DNA from: Gammaproteobacteria bacterium
GTDB taxonomy: Bacteria; Pseudomonadota; Gammaproteobacteria; DSM-19610
DNA: 64,000 bases
Assembly: GCA_015494295.1 (NCBI GenBank)
Contig: WGBO01000071.1
Location: 1-64,000, forward strand
Reading direction: 5' to 3'
Below the pieces are notes generated by a model. It was not told the origin of the DNA and did not search any database. It was given only the letters and a program-made list of their open reading frames with translations. The stretch's first letter is position 1. The number at the start of each line of letters is the position of its first letter. This document shows, piece by piece, positions 46,014-56,019 of this stretch. A program made the translations under genes and the position numbers.

Positions 46014-47996
46014 TTACTTGAACAGCTTGCTCTTGTCGACCAGATCCACGTGCTTGCGCTTGAAGCAGGTCCACTTCTTGGTTTCCTTGTCGTAGATCGA
46101 GTTGACGAAGCACTTCCAGTTCTCCTCGTCGACCAGGTTGTAGTCGGCGCGGTAGTAGAAGCCCGGGTAGCGGGATTCCTGACGGAACTCGATGTGCTTC
46201 ATGTGAGCTTCGGCAGTGAGGATGCGGTGGTAGTTCTCCCAGGCACGCAGCAGTTCGTGCAGGTCCTTGGCGCGCATCTTCTCGGCGTCTTCCTTCAGCA
46301 TGTCCAGCTTCTCACCGGCAACGGCCAGCATCTTGGCGTTGGTGGTGTAGTAGGTGGCCACGCCGGCTACATACTCGTCCATGATCTTCTGCAGGCGGAA
46401 CTGCAGCATGCGGGGCGTGATGTAGTTCGGGTTGACGTCGATGGCCGTGGTGTAGTCCTTGTGCTCGAGGTAGTTCTTCACCGGCTTGTAGATCTCGGCG
46501 ACGAGGTCTTCGACCGGGGTATCCAGCTCGGGCTTCAGGTCCGGGTTATCCAGGCAGTACTTGACCATGGACTTGGCGCACATGCGGCCTTCGGCGTGAG
46601 AACCGGAGGAGAACTTGTGGCCGGAGGCGCCCACACCGTCACCGGCGGTGAACAGACCCTGGACAGTGGTCATGCCACGGTAGCCCCAGTTCCAGCCCTT
46701 CGGCAGGTGCTCGGGCACACCGTCGTACTCTTCATCGGTCGGCGCGCCGACATCGGTCGGGCCGGAGACCCAGATGCCGCAGCAACCGGAGTGGGAACCC
46801 AGCAGGTAGGGTTCGGTCGGCATCAGCTCGGAGTTCTTCTTCTCCGGCTCGATGTTCTCACCGACCCAGATACCACACTGGCCGACACACATGTCGAGGA
46901 AGTCTTCCCAGGCTTCAGCTTCCAGATGCTTCACTTCGCGAGGAGACAGGGTTTCGCGCAGGTTGGCCAGCGCGGTCACGGTGTCCATGTAGATGGGACC
47001 ACGACCTTCCTTCATTTCCTTCAGCATGAGGTGGTTACGCAGGCAGGAAGCCGGCACGGCGGCCTGGCCGTAAGGAGGATAGTCGTCCAGCATCTCCTTG
47101 TTGCGTTCCATGTAGACTTCTTCGAAGGCGTTGGTGGCCTTGGCCTTGAACAGCAGGAACCAGGCGCCGACCGGACCGTAACCGTCCTTGAAGCGGGTCG
47201 GAACGAAACGGTTTTCCATCAGCGTCAGTTCGGCGCCAGCCTCGGCAGCCATGGAGTAGGTGGAACCGGCGTTCCAGACCGGGTACCAGGCACGACCCTG
47301 ACCTTCACCGACGGAGCGGGGACGGAACAGGTTGACGCAACCACCGGCAGCCAGCAGGCAGGCCTTGAACTTGTAGACGAACACCTTGTGCTCACGAGTG
47401 GAGAAACCGACAGCACCGGCGATGCGGTTCTTGTCGTTCTTGTCGTTGACCAGCTTGACGATGAACACACGCTCCTGGATGTTGTCGATGCCCAGGGCCT
47501 TCTTGGCGGCTTCGGCAACAATCCACTTGTAGGATTCACCGTTGATCATGATCTGCCACTTACCGGAGCGGACCGGCTTGCCGCCGTCCTTCAGCGGGGT
47601 CAGGCCTTCGGCGCCGTTGTGACGCTCGCCGTTCTCGTCGAGCTTCCAGATCGGCAGGCCCCATTCCTCGAACAGATGCACCGACTCGTCGACGTGGCGG
47701 CCCAGGTCGTAGGCCAGATCGTCACGGGTGATACCCATCAGGTCGTTGGAGACCATGCGGGCGTAATCAGCCGGGTCCTGCTCGGAACCGATGTAGGTGT
47801 TGATGGCGGACAGGCCCTGCGCCACCGCGCCGGAGCGATCCATGGCGGCCTTGTCGACCAGGCGGATCTTGAGGTCCGTGCCTTCTGCCCAGCGCATGAT
47901 TTCGAACGCAGCGCCGCAGCAAGCCATACCACCGCCGATGAGAAGAATATCGACTTCTTCTTCGACGACTTCAGGATTTCCGAATTCTCCTGCCAT
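46014..47996 (-). CDS. aprA: Adenylylsulfate reductase alpha subunit AprA
   Basis: FAD-containing catalytic subunit; in sulfur oxidizers it runs in the direction AMP + sulfite to APS. The 660-residue product has the N-terminal FAD segment DILLIGGGMACCGAAFE near 16-32, RSGAVAQGLSAINTYIG, and SHSGCCGIWVSGPTDVGAP. A late TTVQGLFTAGDGVGASGHKFSSGSHAEGR segment is also typical. It lies 57 nt after aprB, and sat is upstream. No aprM or qmo gene is adjacent, so the electron acceptor must be encoded elsewhere. Confidence 0.97.
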   Translation of the reverse strand: MAGEFGNPEVVEEEVDILLIGGGMACCGAAFEIMRWAEGTDLKIRLVDKAAMDRSGAVAQGLSAINTYIGSEQDPADYARMVSNDLMGITRDDLAYDLGRHVDESVHLFEEWGLPIWKLDENGERHNGAEGLTPLKDGGKPVRSGKWQIMINGESYKWIVAEAAKKALGIDNIQERVFIVKLVNDKNDKNRIAGAVGFSTREHKVFVYKFKACLLAAGGCVNLFRPRSVGEGQGRAWYPVWNAGSTYSMAAEAGAELTLMENRFVPTRFKDGYGPVGAWFLLFKAKATNAFEEVYMERNKEMLDDYPPYGQAAVPASCLRNHLMLKEMKEGRGPIYMDTVTALANLRETLSPREVKHLEAEAWEDFLDMCVGQCGIWVGENIEPEKKNSELMPTEPYLLGSHSGCCGIWVSGPTDVGAPTDEEYDGVPEHLPKGWNWGYRGMTTVQGLFTAGDGVGASGHKFSSGSHAEGRMCAKSMVKYCLDNPDLKPELDTPVEDLVAEIYKPVKNYLEHKDYTTAIDVNPNYITPRMLQFRLQKIMDEYVAGVATYYTTNAKMLAVAGEKLDMLKEDAEKMRAKDLHELLRAWENYHRILTAEAHMKHIEFRQESRYPGFYYRADYNLVDEENWKCFVNSIYDKETKKWTCFKRKHVDLVDKSKLFK

Positions 47997-48053
47997 TTTG
48001 TAATTACCTCTGTACTTTAAAACTGAAAATGAATGCTGTTGTCCAAACCTTGC

Positions 48054-48521
48054 TTACAGGTTGATCAGCTCGCTGCGATCGCCTTCGCGGTAGCCGTTCT
48101 CCTGACAGAAGAAACCGGGCTGGTCGATCTTGGACATGTCGGCGGCAGGCTTGCCGGCGTACGGATCGATGGAGCCTTCCGGCGTGGTGCGGATCGGGAA
48201 CTTGAAGCGCTTCATGGTGCCGTTGCGGAACTTGATGGTCCACATGATGGAGTCGGTACCACGCAGCGGCTGCACGGAACCACCCAGCGGCACGATATCG
48301 GCATAGTGACGGGCTTCAATGGCCTGCTGCGGGCAGATCTTCACGCAGGAGTAGCACTCCCAGCACTGATCGGGCTCCTGGTTGAAGGCTTTCATGGCAT
48401 GGCCGGTTTCGGAACCGTCCTTGTCCAGCTTCATCAGGTCGTGGGGGCAGATGTACATGCAGGCGGTTTTGTCCTGACCCTTGCAACCGTCGCACTTGTC
48501 TGTACGTACAAATGTAGGCAT
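48054..48521 (-). CDS. aprB: Adenylylsulfate reductase beta subunit AprB
   Basis: Iron-sulfur subunit of 155 residues that passes electrons between AprA and its membrane partner. Two [4Fe-4S] sites are seen: Cys10, 13, 21 and 25 (KCDGCKGQDKTACMYICP) and Cys53, 56, 59 and 63 (CWECYSCVKICP). The C-terminal tail (DQPGFFCQENGYREGDRSE) wraps AprA in known structures. It lies between sat (76 nt upstream) and aprA, forming sat-aprB-aprA. Confidence 0.97.
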   Translation of the reverse strand: MPTFVRTDKCDGCKGQDKTACMYICPHDLMKLDKDGSETGHAMKAFNQEPDQCWECYSCVKICPQQAIEARHYADIVPLGGSVQPLRGTDSIMWTIKFRNGTMKRFKFPIRTTPEGSIDPYAGKPAADMSKIDQPGFFCQENGYREGDRSELINL

Positions 48522-48597
48522 GGTTTCTCTCCGTTTTACTTTACTTCAGTGATATATCATCCGTTGACAGGCAAGCCGGCAACGGTCTCTAGAGCTC

Positions 48598-49815
48598 TTA
48601 CCTGGCTGAATGGCCAGACATTTTAATCTCAACCTTCTCGTCGTCCTTCAAACTCGCATAGTAGGCGCGCAGGATCTCCAGCACCTCCGGCCGCGAGAAC
48701 TTGTCGGACACCTCCTCGCCCTCGGACAGCGCCTTGCGCAGCTTGGTGCCCGATAACAGGATACGGTCTTCCGCGTCGTGCGGGCAGGTCTTCATGGACG
48801 CCATGCCGTCGCACTTGTTGCACCAGAAGGTCCAGTCGATCTTGAGCGGCTGGGTTTCCAGGGCATCCTCGCCGATCTCGTCGAAGATATGGTGCGCGTC
48901 GAACGGACCGTAGTAGTCGCCGACACCGGCGTGGTCGCGGCCGACGATCTGGTGCGAACAACCGTAGTTCTGACGAAACAGCGCGTGCAGCAGCGCCTCG
49001 CGCGGACCGGCATAACGCATGTCCAGCGGATAGCCGGCCTGGATTACGGTGTTGTCGGAGAAGTATTTCTCGATCAGGGTGCCGATGGCCTTGCTGCGCA
49101 CGTCGGCGGGAATGTCGCCGGGCTTCAGCTTGCCGAGCAGCGAGTGGATCAGAACGCCGTCGAGGGTCTCGATGGCGATCTTGGCCAGGTATTCATGGGA
49201 ACGGTGCATCGGGTTGCGGGTCTGGAACGCCGCAACGGTCTTCCAGCCTCGCTTCTCGAACTCGGCGCGGGTCTGCGCCGGGGTCATGAACTGGTCGCCG
49301 AACTCTTCCGGGAAACCGCCCTGCGACAGGACCTTGATGGGGCCGGCGAGGTTGACGTCGCCCTGCTCCATGACCATCTTCACGCCCGGGTGCTCGATAT
49401 CGGTGGTCTTGTAGACCATCATGCACTCGTGCTTCTTGTCGATGGTGTATTTTTCGGTGACCGACATGGTCGCGAGAACTTCCTCGCGCTCTGTGTCGTA
49501 CAGGGCGACTTCGTCGCCTTCGCTGATCGAATCGGCGGTCGCGGTGTCGGTGGACAACGTGACAGGTATCGGCCAGAACAGGCCGTTGGCCATCTTCATG
49601 CCGTCGCACACGCCCTGCCAGTCGGCCTTGGTCATGAAGCCGTCCAGCGGAGTAAAGCCGCCGATGCCCATCATAATGATATCGCCGGCCTCGCGAGACG
49701 AGATGTTAACCTTCGGAAGCGAAGCAGCACGCTCCTTTTCCGCGGCGAGCGCATCGCCTTCGAGCAACAGTGGTTTCAGATCTCCACCGCCATGGGGCTT
49801 CACTAAACTGGACAT
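48598..49815 (-). CDS. sat: ATP sulfurylase (dissimilatory Sat)
   Basis: Sulfate adenylyltransferase, here running APS + PPi to ATP + sulfate, so it gains ATP by substrate-level phosphorylation. The 405-residue homo-oligomeric type has [12 protein letters not shown] at 198-209, [17 protein letters not shown] near 290-306 and a C-terminal Cys group ([16 protein letters not shown]) fitting a zinc site. It is the first gene of sat-aprBA, divergent from soeABC across a 322-bp AT-rich gap. Confidence 0.97.
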   Translation of the reverse strand: MSSLVKPHGGGDLKPLLLEGDALAAEKERAASLPKVNISSREAGDIIMMGIGGFTPLDGFMTKADWQGVCDGMKMANGLFWPIPVTLSTDTATADSISEGDEVALYDTEREEVLATMSVTEKYTIDKKHECMMVYKTTDIEHPGVKMVMEQGDVNLAGPIKVLSQGGFPEEFGDQFMTPAQTRAEFEKRGWKTVAAFQTRNPMHRSHEYLAKIAIETLDGVLIHSLLGKLKPGDIPADVRSKAIGTLIEKYFSDNTVIQAGYPLDMRYAGPREALLHALFRQNYGCSHQIVGRDHAGVGDYYGPFDAHHIFDEIGEDALETQPLKIDWTFWCNKCDGMASMKTCPHDAEDRILLSGTKLRKALSEGEEVSDKFSRPEVLEILRAYYASLKDDEKVEIKMSGHSAR

Positions 49816-50137
49816 GAGACTCCTTCCGAACAGGTCTATATTTGGTTAGCAGGCATGCGCCTGACGCATCTGCCCCTATGAGCAGGGGGTGTTACCTTAA
49901 TGATGCCGGTAGGGAATGCCAACAGTTTTAATTTACTACAGCATAAAGCCACCTTATTGTGTGGATGGCGCCTAGGACGGAATATAACCCGCTGTTTTAT
50001 ATAGTATTACTTCATGTATATTAGTATATTATGATATTTTATGCTGGATTCAGAAACGCTTATTGGCGACAATCGACAATAGTCTAGTAAATTGCTCGGT
50101 TTTTCGGCCACGGCCAAGTCCAACCAGGGATACACTT
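49816..50137. other. Divergent promoter region between sat-aprBA and soeABC
   Basis: A 322-bp non-coding gap. The part from 49990 to 50045 is very AT-rich, with overlapping -10-like hexamers (TATATT, TATTAG, TATTAT) on both strands. It should hold the promoters of the two sulfite-oxidation operons. I saw no FNR box or obvious palindromic operator. The soeA-frame extension from 50063 is unlikely to be coding. Confidence 0.5.
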
Positions 50138-53050
50138 ATGTCCAACCCGATACATGACCCGCTGTCGAAGACGCTCGACGAACAGAGCCGCATCGAGGTC
50201 AAGAACACGACATGCTACATGTGCGCCTGTCGCTGCGGTATCCGCGTGACGCTGCGCGACGGCGAAGTCCGTTACATCCAGGGCAACCCCGACCACCCGC
50301 TCAACAAGGGGGTGATCTGCGCCAAGGGTTCGTCCGGCATCATGAAACAGTACTCGCCGGCGCGGCTGACCAGGCCGCTGCTGCGCAAGGCCGGCAGTGA
50401 GCGCGGCGACAACGAGTTCGAGGAGATTTCCTGGGACAAGGCGTTCGAGATCATGGAAGAACGCCTCGGCGAGATCCGCGCCACCGACCCGAAGAAATTC
50501 GCCCTGTTCACGGGCCGCGACCAGATGCAGGCCCTGACCGGCATGTTCGCCAAGCAGTTCGGCACGCCCAATTACGCCGCTCACGGCGGTTTCTGTTCGG
50601 TGAACATGGCGGCCGGCATGATCTACACCATCGGCGGCTCGTTCTGGGAGTTCGGCGGCCCCGACCTCGACCGCGCCAAGCTGTTCGTGATGATCGGCAC
50701 CGCGGAAGACCATCACTCCAACCCCATGAAGATGGCGCTGTCCAGGTTCAAGCGCCAGGGCGGCAAGTTCATCTCCATCAACCCGGTGCGCAGCGGCTAT
50801 TCGGCGATTGCGGACGAATGGATTCCCATCAAGCCCGGCACCGACGGCGCCCTGTTCCTGGCGCTCACCAACGAGATCATCAAGCAGGGCCTGTACGACC
50901 GCGATTTCCTGGTCAACTACTCGAATTCCGCCGAACTGGTGAACATGGACCCCGAGTCCAGCGAGTACGGCATGTTCGTGCGCTTCGAGGTGCCGCCGGA
51001 AGAAGGCTGTTTCGATCCACAAAACAAGCTGTGGTGGGATCGCGAGCTGGACAAGCCCATCTCCACCCACACCCCCGGCGCCGACCCCTACCTGCTCGGC
51101 GAGTTCCGGCTCGACGACGGCACCCCGGTGAAGCCGGCCTTCCAGTTGCTGGTGGACCGCGTCAAGCAGTACACCGCCGAGTGGGCTTCCAGCATCACCG
51201 GCATCCCGGAGGAAACCATCAAGCGCCTGGCCCACGAAATGGGCATCACCGCGCGCGACGAAAAGATCGAGCTGCCGATTCCCTGGACCGATACCTGGGG
51301 CAACGAACACGAGTCGGTCACCGGCAACCCGGTGGCCTTCCACGCCATGCGCGGCCTGGCGGCCCATTCCAACGGCTTCCAGACCATCCGTGCGATGTCT
51401 ATATTAATGAGTGTCCTCGGCACCATCGACCGCCCGGGCGGCTTCCGCCATAAGGCGCCGTTCCCGCGCCCCATCCCGCCCTGCGCCAAGACGCCGAACG
51501 ACCCGCGCGCGGTGAAGCCCAACACGCCGCTGGACGGCATGCCGCTGGGCTGGCCCGCCGACCCGGACGACCTGTTCGTCAACGACGACGGAAGCCCGGT
51601 GCGCATCGACAAGGCCTTCTCCTGGGAATACCCGCTGTCGGTGCACGGCCTGATGCACAACGCCATCACCAACGCCTGGCGCGGCGACCCCTACAAGATC
51701 GACACGCTGCTGATCTTCATGGCCAACATGGCGTGGAACTCCGCCATGAACACCACCCAGGTGCGCAAGATGCTCAACGATAAGGACGAGGACGGCAACT
51801 ACAAGATCCCGTTCCTGATCGTCGCCGACGCCTTCCAGTCGGAGATGGTGGCCTACGCCGACCTGGTGCTGCCCGACACCACCTACCTGGAACGCCACGA
51901 CTGCATGTCCATGCTGGACCGCCCGATTTCCGAATACGACGGCCCGGTGGACTCGGTGCGCATCCCGGTGCTGCCGCCCAAGGGCGAGTGCAAGCCGTTC
52001 CAGGAAGTGCTGATCGAGCTGGGCTCGCGCCTCAAGCTGCCGGCCTTCGTCGACGCCGAGGGCAACCGCAAGTTCCGTGACTACCCCGACTTCGTGGTCA
52101 ACTACGAAACCGCGCCGGGCTCCGGCATCGGTTTCCTGGCCGGCTGGCGCGGCAAGGGCGGCGAAAAGTTCATGAAGGGCGAGCCCAACCCCAAGCAGTG
52201 GGAGATGTACGAGAAAAACAACTGCGTGTTCCACTACGAGCTGCCCAAGTCCTACCAGTACATGCGCAACTGGAATCAGGGTTACCTGGAGTGGGCCAAG
52301 CGTCACGCGCTGACCCGCTATGCAGAACCCATCAACATCCACATCTACTCCGAGGTGTTGCAGAAGTTCCGCCTGGCCGCCCAGGGCAAGTCGGATGGCA
52401 AGCAGCCGCCGGACCACCTGCGCAAGCGCGTGGAAACGCACTTCGACCCGCTGCCGTTCTACTCGCAGCCGCTGGAGTCGCAACTCTCCGACCTGCGCAA
52501 GTACCCGCTCAACGCGATCACCCAGCGTCCCATGGCGATGTACCACTCCTGGGATTCGCAGAACGCATGGCTGCGGCAGATCCATACCTATAACTACCTG
52601 TACGTCAACGCGAAGACCGCCGCCGAGGCGGGCATCGAGGACGGCGGCTGGATGTGGGTGGAATCCATGCACGGTAAGGTGCGCTGCATGTGCCGCTATT
52701 CGGAAGCCGTCGAACCCGGCACGGTGTGGACCTGGAACGCCATCGGCAAGGCCGCCGGCGCCTGGGGACTGGACGGCGATGCCAACGAAGCCAGACAGGG
52801 CTTCCTGCTCAACCATGTGATCAGCGAGGAACTGCCGGCGTCGGCGGACGGAGAACACCTGTCCAACTCCGACCCCATCACCGGCCAGGCGGGCTGGTAC
52901 GATGTGCAGGTGCGCATCTATCCCGCCGACCCCGCCGAACCACGCGTCACCGACCCGCAGTTCGACCCCCTGCACCCGGTGCCGGGGCAGTCGACCGAGA
53001 TCAAGCGTGGCCGCTGGCTGACCTACTTCGCGGGCAGGAAAAAAGCCTGA
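50138..53050 (+). CDS. soeA: Sulfite dehydrogenase molybdoprotein subunit SoeA
   Basis: Catalytic subunit of the cytoplasmic, membrane-bound SoeABC that oxidizes sulfite directly to sulfate. The 970-residue product belongs to the DMSO-reductase family. It has an N-terminal [4Fe-4S] set Cys26, 29, 33 and 61 (CYMCACRCG and GVICAKGS), no twin-arginine signal (consistent with cytoplasmic SoeA), and a molybdopterin fold through to KRGRWLTYFAGRKKA. The start at 50138 lies near the Fe-S motif; an ATG at 50063 is further upstream. Polysulfide or thiosulfate reductases are relatives, but the apr/sat context favours Soe. Confidence 0.9.
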   Translation: MSNPIHDPLSKTLDEQSRIEVKNTTCYMCACRCGIRVTLRDGEVRYIQGNPDHPLNKGVICAKGSSGIMKQYSPARLTRPLLRKAGSERGDNEFEEISWDKAFEIMEERLGEIRATDPKKFALFTGRDQMQALTGMFAKQFGTPNYAAHGGFCSVNMAAGMIYTIGGSFWEFGGPDLDRAKLFVMIGTAEDHHSNPMKMALSRFKRQGGKFISINPVRSGYSAIADEWIPIKPGTDGALFLALTNEIIKQGLYDRDFLVNYSNSAELVNMDPESSEYGMFVRFEVPPEEGCFDPQNKLWWDRELDKPISTHTPGADPYLLGEFRLDDGTPVKPAFQLLVDRVKQYTAEWASSITGIPEETIKRLAHEMGITARDEKIELPIPWTDTWGNEHESVTGNPVAFHAMRGLAAHSNGFQTIRAMSILMSVLGTIDRPGGFRHKAPFPRPIPPCAKTPNDPRAVKPNTPLDGMPLGWPADPDDLFVNDDGSPVRIDKAFSWEYPLSVHGLMHNAITNAWRGDPYKIDTLLIFMANMAWNSAMNTTQVRKMLNDKDEDGNYKIPFLIVADAFQSEMVAYADLVLPDTTYLERHDCMSMLDRPISEYDGPVDSVRIPVLPPKGECKPFQEVLIELGSRLKLPAFVDAEGNRKFRDYPDFVVNYETAPGSGIGFLAGWRGKGGEKFMKGEPNPKQWEMYEKNNCVFHYELPKSYQYMRNWNQGYLEWAKRHALTRYAEPINIHIYSEVLQKFRLAAQGKSDGKQPPDHLRKRVETHFDPLPFYSQPLESQLSDLRKYPLNAITQRPMAMYHSWDSQNAWLRQIHTYNYLYVNAKTAAEAGIEDGGWMWVESMHGKVRCMCRYSEAVEPGTVWTWNAIGKAAGAWGLDGDANEARQGFLLNHVISEELPASADGEHLSNSDPITGQAGWYDVQVRIYPADPAEPRVTDPQFDPLHPVPGQSTEIKRGRWLTYFAGRKKA

Positions 53051-53105
53051 AACATATAACAGGCGGGGTCCGGCAGGGCCGCTCCCCGCAAGGGATAGAT
53101 GAGAA

Positions 53106-53837
53106 ATGTCACAACTAGCTTTGGTTATAGACCTGAATGTCTGCGTGGGCTGCCATGCCTGCGTCACCAGTTGCAAGGAGTGGAACACCTCCGGCACGGC
53201 GGGCTACATGGCCGACATGAACCCGTTCAGCAAGGATCCGACCGGCACCTTCTTCAACCGCGTGCAGACCTTCGAGGTAGGCGACTTCCCCAATACCGAG
53301 ACGGTGCACTTCCCGAAAAGCTGCCTGCACTGCGAGGATCCGCCCTGCGTGCCTGTGTGCCCCACCGGCGCCAGCTACAAGCGCGACCAGGACGGCATCG
53401 TGCTGGTGGACTATGACAAGTGCATCGGCTGCAAGTACTGTTCGTGGGCCTGTCCCTACGGCGTGCGTGAACTCGACGAACACCAGAAGGTGATGAAGAA
53501 ATGCACCCTGTGCGTGGACCGCATCTACGACGAGTCACTGCCGGAAAACGAGCGCAAGCCGGCCTGCGTCATGGCCTGCCCGACCAACGCGCGCCTGTTC
53601 GGCGACGTCAACGACCCGGACTCGGAAGCCGCGCAGGCGATACGCGAACGTGGCGGTTACCAGCTTATGCCCGAGTGGGGCACGCGGCCGGCGAACCATT
53701 ACCTGCCGCGCCGCAAGACCAGCATCACCATCCACGACGACGAGCTGATTCGCGCCGACAACCCGCTCAACAAGGAGCGCCAGTTGCCGATGCCGGACGC
53801 CGACGATCCGACGCTGGACGAAACCACGAGCTGGTAA
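53106..53837 (+). CDS. soeB: Sulfite dehydrogenase iron-sulfur subunit SoeB
   Basis: 243-residue ferredoxin-like subunit carrying four [4Fe-4S] clusters from SoeA to SoeC. The first Cys set is Cys13, 16, 19 and 23 (NVCVGCHACVTSCKEW). Others are CLHCEDPPCVPVCPTGA, KCIGCKYCSWACPYG and a final KKCTLCVDRIY with PACVMACPTNARLFGD. It lies 55 nt after soeA, and soeC is 118 nt downstream. Confidence 0.94.
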   Translation: MSQLALVIDLNVCVGCHACVTSCKEWNTSGTAGYMADMNPFSKDPTGTFFNRVQTFEVGDFPNTETVHFPKSCLHCEDPPCVPVCPTGASYKRDQDGIVLVDYDKCIGCKYCSWACPYGVRELDEHQKVMKKCTLCVDRIYDESLPENERKPACVMACPTNARLFGDVNDPDSEAAQAIRERGGYQLMPEWGTRPANHYLPRRKTSITIHDDELIRADNPLNKERQLPMPDADDPTLDETTSW

Positions 53838-53955
53838 ACAAGACTATGTCGCCGCGCGACGCCCACGGCTGCCGATGGAACCTCCTGGTTCGCGCAACGC
53901 ATCGAATGCCCGGGCAGCGCGTGGCGGCGCCCAATGATTCAACGGGAGAACACAC

Positions 53956-54936
53956 ATGCATCCTGCATTCTCTGTCATCTTTCTGACCACACTGATCGGC
54001 GCCGGCCAGGGCCTGTTCCTGGCGCTGTATACCGGGCAACTGTACTCGGTATTCAAGGTGCTGCCGGTCCAGGACTCCGCGCAATTCCATGCCATCGGCA
54101 GCCTGATGGCCATCGCGCTGCTGGTCGCCGGCCTGTTCAGCTCCTTTTTCCACCTCGGCCACCCGGAACGCGCATGGCGTTCGGCGGCGTGCTGGCGCAC
54201 CTCCTGGCTGTCGCGCGAAGTCATCGTGCTGCCGACCTTCACCGGCGCCGTCGCCGTGTGGGGACTGGTGCACTACCTGGGCTGGAACCCGGTGCTGTTC
54301 AGCTTCCGCGGCACGTTCGACATCGACCTTTCGCTGGTGATCGGCGCCGCCGCCTCGCTGCTGGGCTTTACGCTGTTCCTGTGCACCGGCATGATCTACG
54401 CCTGCATCAAGCAGTTGCAGGAATGGGCCACGCCGCTGACGGTCGTCAACTACACTCTGCTCGGCAGCGCCTCCGGGTTCATGCTCGCCACCGCCTTCGC
54501 GGCCTGGCGCGAGTCCGGGCTGACGGAGTTCTTCGGCGGCTGGGCGATCCTGATGACAGTCGTCGCCTTCATCACCCGCAGCGCCAGCCTGTTGCGCAAC
54601 GCGCGCATCAAGCACAAGTCCACGCTGGAAACCGCCATCGGTATCCGCCACGCACGCATCCAGCAGAAGTCCATGGGCTTCATGGCCGGCTCCTTCAACA
54701 CCCGCGAATACTTCCACGGTGCGCCGGCGCACATTTTCCGGATGATCAAGTGGGTGTTCCTGGTGCTGGTATTCCCGGTACCGCTGCTGCTGGTTTCCAT
54801 CGGCCTCGGCACCCAGACCGTGGGCCTGCTGCTCGCCGCCTTCCTGGTCCAGTACCTCGGACTGCTGGCGGAGCGCTGGTTCTTCTTCGCCCAGGCCAAC
54901 CATCCGCAGAACCTGTATTACCAGACTGTGGGTTAG
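53956..54936 (+). CDS. soeC: Sulfite dehydrogenase membrane anchor SoeC (DmsC-like)
   Basis: 326-residue integral membrane subunit with about eight TM helices, starting MHPAFSVIFLTTLIGAGQGLFLALYT. The HLGHPERAWRSAACWRTSWLSREVI segment, conserved in DmsC/NrfD-like quinone-reactive anchors, is near 67-91. It passes electrons from SoeB to quinone. ACGGGAGAAC lies upstream of the ATG. The next gene, moaA, follows after an FNR-type promoter. Confidence 0.92.
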   Translation: MHPAFSVIFLTTLIGAGQGLFLALYTGQLYSVFKVLPVQDSAQFHAIGSLMAIALLVAGLFSSFFHLGHPERAWRSAACWRTSWLSREVIVLPTFTGAVAVWGLVHYLGWNPVLFSFRGTFDIDLSLVIGAAASLLGFTLFLCTGMIYACIKQLQEWATPLTVVNYTLLGSASGFMLATAFAAWRESGLTEFFGGWAILMTVVAFITRSASLLRNARIKHKSTLETAIGIRHARIQQKSMGFMAGSFNTREYFHGAPAHIFRMIKWVFLVLVFPVPLLLVSIGLGTQTVGLLLAAFLVQYLGLLAERWFFFAQANHPQNLYYQTVG

Positions 54937-54943
54937 GTTACTG

Positions 54944-54957
54944 TTGATCCAGATCAA
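54944..54957 (+). promoter_or_regulatory. FNR/Anr box upstream of moaA
   Basis: TTGATCCAGATCAA is a perfect TTGAT-N4-ATCAA. A -10-like TACTAT follows at 54981-54986, giving a start near 54992, so the box is centred at -41.5 (class II FNR position). The moaA ATG lies about 31 nt after this start. Confidence 0.82.
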
Positions 54958-55022
54958 GTGTGGTATTGCTAAAACCACGTTACTATCGCGCTACACTAGC
55001 CGAAACGACAAAGGTTCAGCAC

Positions 55023-56000
55023 ATGCAACTCGTCGATCCGTTCAACCGGCCCATCGAATACCTCCGCCTCTCGGTGACGGATCGTTGCGACCTGCGTTGC
55101 GGCTACTGCATGCCGAAAGGCTTCCGCGACTTCGAGGAACCTTCCCACTGGCTGAACTTCGATGAAATCGAACGCGTCATAGCCGCCTTCGGGCGGCTGG
55201 GGGTTACCCGCATCCGGCTGACCGGCGGCGAACCGCTGGTGCGCAAGGATCTGCCGGTACTCGCCGGACGCCTCGCCGCCCTGCCCGGCATCGGCGACCT
55301 GTCGCTCAGCACCAATGCCACCCGGCTGGCGAAACACGCCGTCACACTGAAGAACGCGGGTATCTCGCGCATCAACGTCAGCCTCGACAGCCTGCGCCCC
55401 GAACGCTTCCGCGACATCACCCAGGGCAAACTCGAAAAGGTGCTGAACGGCCTGATGGCCGCGCGCGACGCCGGCTTCTATCCCATCAAGATCAACATGG
55501 TGGTCATGGCCGGCGTCAACGATGACGAAGTCGAGGACATGGTCGACTTCTGCATCGAGCACGACTTCACCCTGCGCTTCATCGAAACCATGCCGATGGG
55601 CGAAACAGGCCTTTCCGCCAGCCGCCACTACATCGACCTGAAACACATCCGCGAACGGCTCGCGCGCCGCTTCGAACTGCTGCCCGGCGTCATGCCCGGT
55701 GGCGGCCCGGCCCGCTACGTACGCGTCGCCGGCACCGAGCTTCGCATCGGCTTCATCACGCCCATCTCGCAGCACTTCTGCGAAACCTGCAACCGTGTGC
55801 GCCTGTCCGTCGACGGTACCCTGTACATGTGTCTTGGCCAGAACGACAGGTTCGAACTGCGACCGCTGCTGCGTGACGGCGCCAGCGACGCCGAACTCGA
55901 GGACGCCATCCGCCACGCCATCACCCTCAAGCCCGAACGCCACGAATTCCGTGACAAGCCCGAACAAATCGTCCGTTTCATGTCCATGACCGGCGGCTGA
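55023..56000 (+). CDS. moaA: GTP 3',8-cyclase MoaA
   Basis: Radical-SAM enzyme for the first step of molybdenum cofactor synthesis. It has 325 residues with Cys22-x3-Cys26-x2-Cys29 (RCDLRCGYC), LTGGEPLVR near 69-77, the C-terminal cluster in CETCNRVRLSVDGTLYMC and a terminal Gly-Gly needed in the family. The start at 55023 is family-like; the longer frame from 54960 reaches towards the FNR box. It follows soeABC, so cofactor supply sits next to a major molybdoenzyme, and it is probably induced at low oxygen. Confidence 0.96.
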   Translation: MQLVDPFNRPIEYLRLSVTDRCDLRCGYCMPKGFRDFEEPSHWLNFDEIERVIAAFGRLGVTRIRLTGGEPLVRKDLPVLAGRLAALPGIGDLSLSTNATRLAKHAVTLKNAGISRINVSLDSLRPERFRDITQGKLEKVLNGLMAARDAGFYPIKINMVVMAGVNDDEVEDMVDFCIEHDFTLRFIETMPMGETGLSASRHYIDLKHIRERLARRFELLPGVMPGGGPARYVRVAGTELRIGFITPISQHFCETCNRVRLSVDGTLYMCLGQNDRFELRPLLRDGASDAELEDAIRHAITLKPERHEFRDKPEQIVRFMSMTGG

Positions 56001-56019
56001 CTCCTCTGCCGAAAAGAGC

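Noticed and set aside
46050..48020. 656-codon plus-strand frame opposite aprA
   Set aside because: Mirrors the highly biased aprA codons; not protein-like.
51404..53197. 597-codon minus-strand frame opposite soeA
   Set aside because: Antisense shadow with Val/Gly/His-rich sequence and no domain.
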